Shown here: piece after piece, positions 33,701-45,700 of the stretch
Numbering within the stretch: position 1 is the stretch's first letter
Layout of the letters: every line of letters begins with the position of its first letter
NCBI GenBank assembly: GCA_028023455.1
Contig: JAQFVV010000112.1
Span: 1,798,001 to 1,862,000, forward strand
DNA length: 64,000 nucleotides
From: Epiperipatus broadwayi
Lineage: Eukaryota; Onychophora; Udeonychophora; Euonychophora; Peripatidae
Direction: 5' to 3'
Translations under genes and position numbers: made by a program
The notes under the pieces: generated by a model
Seen by the model: only the letters and a program-made list of their open reading frames with translations
Databases searched by the model: none
Told to the model about the DNA's origin: nothing

Positions 33701-36700
33701 GAGATTTTTTGTTTTCATAACAAATAAAACGTCGGTACTTTTTTTTTCTTTTTTAACAACAAAAATTAGGTTGGGTTCATTTTTAAAATATACTTAACGT
33801 GCTGTTTATTGATTTAGAACAACAACAACAATAAAAAACATATTTTTGCTTCTAAACAAGACAAATAGATATGTCAAAAGAAGAAGTATTTTTTTTTACA
33901 TAAAAAAAAAAAAATCAATCAAGAGATGTCCAACAAACTCCGCCGCCCCTTTTTAACACTGTCATTCTGAGTGTTAATTACATGATTTACAGATCCAAAT
34001 AATCACAAACAAAACACAAATTCTTTCCAGAAAATAAATTTATTAACCATCTATGACTAAACTAAATCAACTGTAACGAATGTTCCAACATTTTAAAAAG
34101 TCATACAACTTGTTACTGAGGGTGTACGGTCATTTCCTTCAAAATGGCTTGGAAAATGTCCTCGTCTTTGTGAAGACGCCTCCAAATGAACTCGGCTAAA
34201 TAATTTTGGAGGTATTGGCGTGCTGTGCCATGGTGTTGTTTCCTATTCTGCAACTTAAGTAGACCCCAAAACCTCTCAATGGTCTGAGTGTGAGCTCCTG
34301 TTGTGGGGTCCACGAAATTGTAACGATGGTTAACAGTGACATGTGTAAAGCTTGCCACCTTAAGATCAGTAGTCCTATAACCCTTCCAACAGTCTGAGTA
34401 GATGGTAGATCCGGACTTGATAACATAAAACGGGGTTTTGATTTTTTAATAATAACAAATAAAACGTGTCAACCGGTTTTGTTACATTCTGTGGATTTAT
34501 TTATTTATATTTTTTTAAGAATCGTACAACTTTGTTAAAGATTTTTTGTTTTTCATAAAAATAAAACGTCGGTATTTTTATTCTTTTTTAACAACAAAAA
34601 TTAGCTCTGGTTCATTTTTAAAATCTACTTAACGTGCTGTTTATTGATTTAAAACAATAATTTGCTTCTAAACGGAACAAATAGGTATGTCAAAAGAAGA
34701 AGTATTTTAAAAAAAAAAAACAATCAAGAGATGTCCAACAAACTATGCCGCCCCTTTTTAACACTGTCATTCTGGGTGTTAATTACATGATTTACAGATA
34801 AAAATAATCGCAAACAAAACAAATTCTTTCCAGAAAATAAATTTATTAACCACATATGACTGAACGAAATCAACTGTAACGAATGGCAGGATGTTTTGGG
34901 CTTGCAAAAATGCAACTGCCTCACTTTCTCTGTTTGGAACGTCCCACAAATGTAATAACATTGTAGACATTTTATTCTTTTTCAACTCTTGCCTGAGTCA
35001 TGACAGAAACGGTATTTTTCCACAAACAACTCCAATCGTCTACCAGAGAGCTTGAGAAATTTTATTTTGTCTTTTTTGACCCCCAAAATTAGCAAAAAAA
35101 AATTGACAAATATCAATAAAACGCTGAAAATTACTAGTACGCAAAAATCTTTCAGTTGGGAAATACAGAAAATCATAAACACTTGAAAAAGATGACAATG
35201 CTCACACTCTCATCTTAAATTCTAGCAACAATACAAATTTTGTCAATATGCATAGGATTTCAACCCGCAATGAAATCAACAGCAAACTATACGATCATAG
35301 TATTGTTAGTAGATGTAGTTTTATTGATCACACGGAAGAATTGGCCGCGTATTATAACCACTACATACGATCTACTCGTATATTAATGATCATTCGTATA
35401 TTAGCCTAGGTTCGGCCGCGAAAGCGGTATAATTCTGTGTTTTTACACAGAAACAGCACCAACACAGGCTGTACAGTGAATAGTTTACAAATACCCAAAA
35501 AAATGAAATGAGAATAATGTGAGTTGGATACATACTCCAGTCACATTGCACACACAATTTAAATACAATACTAGTTGGTTGTTTAACAACATAAAAACTT
35601 TGGTTTTAATATCAAACTTTAAAATGTTACTTTTCATGTTTTGATTTGAGATTCTCAAGCAGATTAGCTAAAATAATAATCAATATTCAGTGGATGTTTA
35701 AAAACATTGCTTTGAGTTACAAACACATACAGTAAAAGCAATTCATAAAAAGATGAACCTATTACTCAAACAACAATCATATGCTAAAGAATATAAAAAG
35801 AGAATGAAGAAAAAATGAAATTCATCTTAAATATAGAAATAATACACATTGATATAGTATTTGAAAGACTGGACATTATGCAAAGAATGGGGGGGGGGAT
35901 TCTAAAGTTATATATGAACAATATAAAAATAGATTAAACAGAATTAGAAGTAAATCACAAGCAGGATAAATATGTTAAGGAATAAGTTGAGTAATTGTAA
36001 AAAAAAATAGTAATTTCAGAAGAATAGTAATCCTAATTGTATCTATAAAAGAGTTTAGCAACTAAATGATAAAGAGATTGAAGAGAAATAAAAGTGAATC
36101 ATTGATTACTCAATAAGTCCCCATTTTAGATACTTGTAATAGTGTGAAGAATGGATTGGGTTGATCTATCCCAAAGGAATGAATGATCTTTTCAATTCTA
36201 AAAAAAAAAGTTTCTTGGGAACAATTTTGGTCATAAAAAAGTATAATAATGCCTAAATATATTTCTGGAAAAAATGACCACCAATATAGATAGATTGGAT
36301 GATTTTTAAAGAATTGCAAAGTCAGAAATTGTATGAAGTAAAATTATGCTTCTTTAAAAATAAAAAATAGTGAAACAGTTATGTGTTTCATGGCACATAT
36401 AACAACATAGTATGTATGCACATTTATATATAAAATTAAAAGGAAAAGTAGAAATGAACAAACCATTTTTGGGGGATATTTATTCAAAATATATACACCA
36501 AAATAACAGTTAAGTTAAATTTTTTATGTTACAACAGGTATTACCAATAACTATAAAATTCTATTTTTAATTACATTAAGATTTTTTTTTAATTAAAGCT
36601 TATGATAACATTATAATATATACTTTAATAAATGCCTACAATCTGGTGGTGTTCAAAGGATTAAGATAACTTCTAAGATTAAAAATTGGTTTAAATTGAA

Positions 36701-39700
36701 AAGAGTCGTTAACTAATTTTTTTAATATCCAAGATAAAAAACTTAATTGGTCTGTTTTTAAATACCACCACTGACTATAAAAGGGTGGGACAAAAAAAAC
36801 ATTACAGCAATATTATTATAAAGTTATATCTAAAGAAATCAGCTGCTGCTAATGTCACACACAATGATAGTTTGAATTCACATGGAAGCAAGGACCAGCT
36901 CTTCTGTGGTTTATAGCCCATATATGTGATGAGATAGCATGCCCAAACTCTCAAATTATAGACTGAATGGAGCTGACTGAATGTCAATAGTTCAGTCTAG
37001 TGTTTTAGAATACGCTAGCTTACTGAGAAAATATCTTACTACAGTTTATATATACAATTAGAATAAATTTAAACAGCTTCCAAGGTCCCTTCAGCTACCA
37101 CTCCATCTTATATAATCAATTCACATGACCATAACCAGTACTCAGCAGTTGGTCCAGATCATCTACACATAATCATTGCTCAGTTTATATTAAGATAGCA
37201 AATCTTCAAACTTTAATGGACAGTGAAATATTTAATTGATTTGAAAAGATTGGCAAAAATATTGCTAATGTTTGGAAAGTAATTAGATATGCCATTTTAA
37301 ATATAAAAAGAAAAAATTTTGTGTGTATGTTTACTGCAAGGTTTTAAAATCAAGTTATACGTAAGATTGGTTTTTTAGTAGGTTTGCTATTAAAGAATTT
37401 TTCAATTTAAGAAAGTGATTTATTTGAGAAAGAGGAAGCATGTGTTTATCGATCACCATTTAAAAAAAGAAAAGTTTCGTATAAAGAGGTTCGAAGAGTA
37501 GTAAAAAAATCAAATTTAAAGATAGAGGAGGGGAATTGGAAAAATAAGGAAGTATGGATTGCATTTGTATTCCACACTGTATATATAATGGTCAGATGGA
37601 AATTAGGGGTGCTGTGGTAGAATGTACCATATGTGATAAGGTTTTTCATTTGAAATGCTTAAATAAGACTAGGAAGGATGTAACAAAGGTATGGTTATGT
37701 AGATCAGGTATAAATGTGATAAAAGAAGTGGAAAAAGTTTCTAAATGTACATAGTTTTTAAAAAAAGTCAGGAGAAATGGAGGAAAATGTAGTTAAGGAA
37801 GAATAGAATATGTATTTAGTTGAGTGACAACAGATATGGATGTCAAAATAAGTAGTGCAATGGAGATAGTTAGCCAAAGAATAAGTAAGTAAAATAGAGG
37901 AAGAGATAAAGGATGTAAAATTAAAATCATTAGAAATGAAATGTGAGCAGATCACGTAATTAATGAATAGAAATGATAAGGAAGAACTAGATAAAGTCCA
38001 GAAGATGGAAGAGAATGTTATGGTTGAAATAAAGTAAACTATGAGACAGTATTGATAGGAGACTCGCTAATTAGAGGATGTTGAGATGTAATTGCAAGGA
38101 AAAAAAAAAGTGTATAAAAGTATTTTTGCCTGGAGCTAGAATTAGGGATGTTACAGATAAAGTAAAGAAACAAGGAGTAGAGATGTTTATGTTATGATAG
38201 GGACAAATAATTTGTCAGAGCCATCGGAGAGAGTAATGGATGAGTACAAAGAATTGATTAATAATTTGAATAATATTGAAGGAAATAGGAATAGTCTGAT
38301 TACCATCAAGATTTGACATAGGTATATATTAGATAGGACATGTTCTATAAATGAGAGATTGAAAAAAATATGTGAGAGAAATAATGTTTGTGGAGGTGTG
38401 GGATTTTTTTTATTAGTAAGAGGAAGTTATATAGTAAAGATGGATTGTACTTAGCAAAGCAAGGTTTGATTTATAAAAAAAATATTATAGTTTGAGAAAC
38501 TTATAAAGGGGGATAGGATTTTAAATTACAGTCTAGTAAAAAAGAGGAAGAATGGATGCATGTAAGAAATAAAGGGTAGCTGATTTAGATATAAATGTAG
38601 AAGTGGAGAGGGAATAGATCTAATAAATTAATGATAAACAAGCTAATTACAAATGTAATAGAGATGAAAGAGTCAAAAGAATTTATAAAAGGGTAGTAAG
38701 AAAAGAAGAAATTGTTTAAAATTGGATATTTGAATATGCAAGGTGATATGGGACCAGAAAAGGAGTTGGAATTAAACAAAGCAGTTAAAAATGAAGAGGT
38801 TGAGGTGTTAGCAATAGAGGAAACACATCTAAGAGAAGAAGAACCTATACTGGAAGATTTGGTATGGCAGGGTATAAAAAGAAAAGAAAAAGGAATGGTG
38901 GTATAGGAGTTATGTCAAAAAATATTTAAATACTGTTAAGTGTCAAGAACATTTGTGGTTTGAGATAAAGTTAGAAAGACAAGAATGGATGGTGGCTATA
39001 GTGTATATGGCCACTGGAGATAGTCAAACTATAATGGAGTGGAACAGTAGCATATATGAATGCCTAATTAAGGATATACAGAGTTTCAAAAAAAAAGTGA
39101 AACTAATGGTTGTAGGGATATGAATGGGCATATTAAAGAAATTGATGACATAGATAACAAGAATGGATAGCCTTTGAAAATTTTTTGTCAGAGATGAATT
39201 TGAGCATTGGAAATTTATGAGGGACAATACACATGGTCTAGAAATAATATATTTCACACAATAGATTATGTATTAATAGAGAAAGAGGAAATGAATAAAG
39301 TAGAGAAAATTAAAGTATTTAATAATTAAGAGAGAATATGTAATAGTGATCATAATTTCTTTATAATAGAAATGATTAGTAATGTGTTGGAAAATAGTAA
39401 TAAAAGTAGAAAGATATGGATAGAGAATGAATGATAAGAATAAATTAGAAAAATATAAAATAAAAGTAGAAGAAATCATGGAAGAGTTTATTGGGAATGA
39501 ATATAAGGACTGGAGTAGTGAAGTAGAAAAAGTGACAAATAGAGTTTTAGGTGAGAATATTGAGAGGAATAAAAGTAATAGAAAAATGAGAATTAGTAAA
39601 AGTGTAAACCGAGAAAAAAAAAAAGCATGCAGAGAATACAAATGTGCTATTAAAAACGAAAGTGAAAAAGATGTTAATATTAAATGGGGAAAATATTTAA

Positions 39701-42700
39701 AAAAGAAGTTGGCTAAAATAGATAATTATATAGAGAGAATGAAATTAAATAGTAAATTATTGGAGGATAATAAAAGTGGAAGAGATGGGAGTAAAAAAAT
39801 TTGGAAATATCTTTAAAAAAGGAATGTAGAGAGAAAGAAATAGTATTTCTAGATGATGAGGAAAAAGAGTGAAGCTCTAGAGAAGAATTGGAGACCATCT
39901 TAAATAAGTATGTAATGGATATAGAAAAGATGTTAGATGTGAAGGACAGAATGATAACAAAAAAAGCATCTAATAATGGAAATATTAGGTTTACAGAAAA
40001 TGAATGGGGTAAGGAAAAAAGTGGAAAGGCAAGAGGTTTAGATGGATGGGCAGCAGGAATGGTGATGAATTCAAGAAATAGGACAAAATTAATATTTATT
40101 GTCACATTAATATCCATTGTCAGAAGAGAAAATTTCCAGATAGCTGGAATAATACAAGAGTAAGGCTACTATTTAAAGAAAAGGGTAAGGATCATAGAAA
40201 GTTAAACAATTATAGACTGATAGTGGTAACGTCAATGTTATGTGTTTTTACATATATGTTGGCTGGAAGGATAGCAAAATGGATAGAAGAAAATAATATA
40301 GTGGGAGAAATGCAAGGATGTTTTTGATTGGATAGGCATATAAGAGATAGTTTATTTGTAGTTACACAACTTATAGATATGAGTAGAAATACAGGTAGAC
40401 ATTTATATATGGTTTTTATAGGTATAGAGAAGGCATATGATAGAGTAAATAGAAATAGATTATGGGTAAGTTTAGTAAATTTGGGAATGAATGGAGCTTT
40501 AGTTGATCTTATATGTATCAATTAGGAAATATAGAATCAGTAGAGTTAAAAGTGGGGTGGGACTAAGGCAAGGATGCCCTATGTCACCTATTTTTTTTTT
40601 GTTATATTTGAGAGAAATGGAGAGAGCAATAGAAAGATTAAGGGGTAAAGATACCATTAATAGATGGCAAAAGAATGTATATATTATCAGATCTTTTATT
40701 TGCTGATATGTTCTTGTGCACAGAAAGTATGGAAGTTATGCTGCAAGATGAGGGTAAAGAGATGGGGATTAAATTTAGTGAAGTAAAATCAAAAGTAATG
40801 ATGATAAATGCTGGGGAAAGAGAAGAGAAAGAATTTTTATTGGGGGATATAAAGTTAAATGTGGTGAATAGGTATAACTATTTGGGAATCATTTAAGTAA
40901 TCAGAGAAATTGCTTGGATGAATGGGAGAAAAAATTGATAAATGAAGCAAAGAAAAGGGACTGATAAAGAAATTAACAGTGTTTTCATATAATAAATATG
41001 ATGTAGCTAGAATTGTATGGAAGGGAGTGGCAGTAGCAGGGTTAACTTATGGTAATAATGTGTTATGTGTTAGTAAAGGGATGTTAGATTACTTAGAAAA
41101 AGTACAAAGAGAAGTAGGAAGACATGGGCAGATGAGATGTGGTCAGCAAAGGAGGCAATTCAAGGAGAAATGGGATGGTCAAGTTTTTATATGAGAGATG
41201 CAAAAATGAAAATGAATATATTCAGTAGATTGCAATTTATGGATAATAAGAGAATAGCCAAAATAGTATTTAATTGGGTTATGAGTAAAGGGCAGGCAAC
41301 AAGATGGGTGAGAAAGATAGTATGGTATGCAGAAGATTTGGATAAAGACTTTATGTCAGTATACTTATACAAAAGATGGGATGATTGTGTTAGGAGAATT
41401 GTTGAGTGTTATAGTGGCAAAGAATGGGATAGAAGAATAGATGCATTAATAAAAAATAGGGAGTTGGAGAGATGGAGAACTAGTATGGAGAGTAAAAAGA
41501 GTTAAATTTAAATATATATAGAAGTAAACAGAATATTGGGTGTGAGTTAATTTATGATAATAGCAAGGAAAGTAGTTTACTGATTTAAGGCTCAAACAGG
41601 ATTGTTAGCAACAAGGGAATATACACATAAATGGAGAAATGTGGGTGATTTAGTCTGCAAGTTATGTAAGGAAGGCATGGAAAATATTAGGCATCTGTTA
41701 ATTGAATGTAAATGCTTACAAGCAGAAATGATACAAATAATGATCTTGTGGGAGAATAAATATAAACAAAGTGATTATGCAGAAAGTGGATTCTTGGTTT
41801 TTATGCTGGGTTTGGAAAAAGATAAGGAGGATATAGATATAATGGTCATAGAGTAGACAAAGATAATATTGTGGAAATAGGATGAGGCAGGATAGATAAG
41901 AATATGGGAAAAAGTTAGAATGGAGAATGGAAAGGGAAGGAAAGGTGGCTAACAAGTCTCTCTAGGCATAGTGGCTGAAAAATTCCAGACTCCAAGAAAG
42001 AAGAAGCCATAATGCATCGCATTGTATACATGTTTCTGGAAAGCAATAAAAATTGTAGTTGCGATGTTTTTTTATTTAATATAAAATTAATAACTCCGTG
42101 ATTATTAAAAAAATAATATATAAAAATAAATTAGAAAAAAAAAATATTATAAAAAAATTACTGAAAAGCACTGAGGCATCCATTAATCTATGCTAGCCTA
42201 ATTTGAAATTTAAAGAAATATGTATTAAATTCTATAATGTTTATATATTTATAGAATAAACATTTTGTTATGTAAATAGTTTATCTTTTGAAGCATATTT
42301 CAAATCAACTTTATAACCTTTTGACATATATACCTAATACTTATCAAATTCTTTTATTTAAAATATATGGTTATTGTTTGTCATCTGATTTTTTTTTAAT
42401 ATCTACTTGATTTGTCTATGAAAAAAACTAAAACTAATGTAAACAGAATATTTTGTCTAATTTAAAATATATTTTAAAACATAAACAATTCTTGATTTAT
42501 GCAAGTCATCCATTAATGTAAATATAATTAGAAATATGGTGTTTTAAATAATAATTGCTTGCTTTATAAAAATGTGTTCAACAGTCTCAATAGAGATTTG
42601 TAATTTTTTCAACTTAAATCAAGTTATACAACATCTTTAAAAAGCTTTTTATAACATAAACTAGGATTAAGCTGTGGATGACTTTTACCTATGATTAGTA

Positions 42701-45700
42701 TATTGCAGTATTTTTTTAATAGCATTAAAAACATATCTAAACTAGTAAATTAATATTCACAAAATGTCCAAATTTCAAACTGCCTCATGTACAAAATATA
42801 TTTAGCATTGAACCATTTAAGAAAATTAAAAATCAATAAATTAATTAATTTAGTTACTCAGAACATAATAAAAATGTTTGCAAAATATCAAAAAAAAAAA
42901 TGTAATACAATCTCTAAGACATCAGAGTTATCATTAGTTTCTTTTTGATGTTCAACTTTTTCTGACTGACTTACAACTTCTATTAAAATAAGATTTTTTT
43001 TTGACTTAAGAAAAATTTGGAATTTTAAGAATTTGTAAAACCTTATTATAGAATTGTCATGACCCACCACTCTATCTCATAACACTGATACCCTTGAACA
43101 TATATATGTCGAAAAGAGAAGTAATATAGGTGTTCAAGTGTATCAGTGTTATGAGATATAGAGTGGTGGGTCATGTGCAAGTCTGTGCTCATATACCCTA
43201 TATATTACATATATTGATACAGGTATATAATAAGCCAGTATTTCAGTTATTATAGAATTGTTGTAAATTTGAAAAACTTGTGGAGTTATTGTATTTAAAT
43301 AAGATCTTTTTTACTCTATCTCTTAAAATGATATTTATATTATGATACAGTGGATGATAATTGCAATAAACATAAATACATATCAAAAACAAAGGGATAA
43401 TTTTACCTCTGCACCTGTTTTAGATGTTAAATTTTCTGTCGTATCTTTAAATGGAAAAAATTGAGACAAAACTGATGCACATTGCTGGCAGGATTGAAAA
43501 CCAGTTTTCGATTCCTGAGAGCTGAATTTCATGCGGAAACGCCGAATTTCATTCTGGAACAAAAAAAATAATAAGAACTTGTGCGATATAATCATTAATT
43601 AATTATATGTGAATGCTTATTATATAAATTTAACATATATATATATATTGTAACCTTAAGTTCTGCATCCAGAACTTTGTTTATGTATTATATTGAGATA
43701 TATTAAATATATATATAGTTTATTTTCTGTTAAATCAATATGCATATTGAACATAGTAAATTATTTAGTTTATTAAATATATAGGGGCTTGAACTCAGAC
43801 TTTCACATGACTCTCAACTATCCACGCTATCTCATACTGATGACACACATGTAGAAAAGGTAAATAATCACCAATATCTGTATTTCATGCTAAACCAGCA
43901 CTAGTCAGTTGGTCCGGATTATCATCTCCACACATATATACAATCAATGCTCAGCTTATATTAATATAGCCAATCTTTATACTTTAATGGGTAGGCTTCA
44001 ATCCATTCCACCCCACAACTCTTCAGCCATCCATTTCATTGAAAATCATGATGGAACACTCAAAGCCCACACTGGTGCCAACCTTCTCATCCTACCCATA
44101 TTGACCATAAGTCACTCTGACCCCTCATGTTCGGGACATAATCCATTTACATACATATATGAGGGATGGGAAGACCTTGCAGCACTATATTTTAATATAT
44201 AATTTTTTTTTCTATAGTACAGGTTTTTTCATACCTGTACTCCAATATGTAATATATAGGGGTTTGAACTCAGACTTTCACATGACCTCAACTATCCATG
44301 CTACCTCATACTGCTGACACACTTGATCACACACGTTGAAAAGATCACCAATATACATATTTTGTGCTAAACCAGCATTCGTCAGTTGGTCCAGATTATC
44401 ATCACCCATACATATATTGGTGATTATTTATTTTTTCAATGTGTGATCAAGTGTATCAGCAGTATGGGATAGTGTGGATAGTTGAGGGTCATGTGAAAGT
44501 CTTGAGTTCAAGCCCCTATATATTACGTATTGAAGTGCAGGTATGAAAAAGCCTGCACTGTAGAAAAAAAATCATATATTAGTTTATTAAAGTATTAGTT
44601 ATAAAACCATTATTGTAATAACGTGAAAGATAAAGCCTTCAACAGATACGCCTTAAACATGTTAATGTGACAGCCAATAAGATGGAATAATGACATCACA
44701 TGGACCTCTCAATTCTCAAACACAAGTCAGAACTATATTATCTGTTTATGCTTAATAAATTTTATATATTTACATTTGTTAATATCATTTCATTAGATTT
44801 AAAAAAATTGCTTCGTAGTAAATCGAAAGATTTCGCGTTGTTTATTTATATATAATATTTAGTGAATTAAATGTGAAGGTATTTAAGCTTCACACTCTTA
44901 GTTTAAAATGCTTGAGTCTGACTTATTTATATATAATTGAGGCATAGATGAAGATGGGTCCATCTTTTTCTTATAGTTCTGACTTGTGTTTGAGAATTGA
45001 GAGGTCATGTGATGTCATTATTCCATCTTATTGGCTGTCACATTAGTATGTTTAAGGTGTATCTGTTGAAGGCTTTAGCTTTCACGTTATTACAATATTA
45101 TCTGTTTATGCTTAATAAATTTTATATATTACATTTGTTAAAACCGTTATTGTAATATATTTCTTTATGACAAGTTTAAATAAAATGAGTTTATATTATT
45201 TTGGAGTATAAATTTATCTAACTTTTGTATTATAGATATTTTAAAACCATAGATTTAATATTCTTATTAAAATATAGCTTTTTCTTATATTAAAATATAT
45301 TTTAAATAGTTTGATAATATTCTAGAATCTTCTATAAGGCTAGCAGTTAACTGTAATTTATTTTAAAACAATTCAAATTTTGTATATTTTAAATCTTATG
45401 TGTGTGTGTGTGTGTGCATGTGTCATATTCTGTTTTGATTTAAAACAAAACTTAAAAAGAAATTGATTACATTTCAAGTTTCTTGTTTAACCAAATTGCA
45501 GCAATACACTTCTTACATTTCAGCATTTCTGACATTTTTCTTTGTCTCACATATCAAAGTAAAACATATGATAAAATGATTATTTCTTTTCAGAAAATAA
45601 TAAATCTGACTTCATTTGATAAATATTTTTATCTACTACTGAAATAAATTTTAAATGTTCACATTGTGTTTCTGTAAATATTAAAAAAATGAGTCTGTAT

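Larger units (their letters stand above)
32731..35495 (-). mobile_element. Merlin-type DNA transposon (ISXO2-like transposase), about 2.8 kb, internally rearranged
   Basis: The element is bounded by terminal inverted repeats of about 80 bases. The left end reads ggtatttgtaaactatt, then aactgtgcagcct, and the reverse complement of the right end reads ggtatttgtaaactatt, then cactgtacagcct. Similarity runs on through (g)gcgctatttct, taaaaaca and ccgggccgc/cgcggccg. Both flanks carry the same 8 bases, CAAAAAAA, as target-site duplication, which is the size expected of Merlin. Inside are transposase N- and C-terminal pieces on the - strand, but the middle is missing, and a 0.4 kb block occurs twice. 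The interior also has T-rich runs and repeated gggttttgattttt motifs. Confidence 0.88.
37400..42045 (+). mobile_element. CR1-like LINE, nearly full length, inactive
   Basis: Two degraded reading units can be followed. ORF1-like: a basic start (KKRKVSYKEVRRVVKKS), a PHD-type zinc finger (about 37554-37740) and an SGNH-type esterase (about 38041-38300). ORF2-like: an apurinic-type endonuclease (about 38712-39380), reverse transcriptase (about 39870-40900) and a C-terminal zinc knuckle (about 41600-41750). PHD plus esterase in ORF1 is characteristic of CR1-group elements. Many stops and frameshifts are present. The 3' end (to about 42045) matches the - strand copy at 21.67 kb. It is antisense to REC114. 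The 5' boundary is approximate. Confidence 0.85.
30977..43406 (-). other. 12.4 kb REC114 intron
   Basis: Lies between phase-0 exons. It holds a Merlin transposon, an LTR-like repeat copy, a SINE-related fragment and a long CR1-like LINE, all listed. The stretches 31.0-32.7, 35.5-36.4 and 42.05-43.05 kb contain only A/T-rich sequence with short homopolymers (including a run of 9 G near 35889). Confidence 0.65.

Noticed and set aside
43909-44202. A 97-codon + strand frame
   Set aside because: It runs across repeat sequence shared with 37100-37225; no recognised domain.
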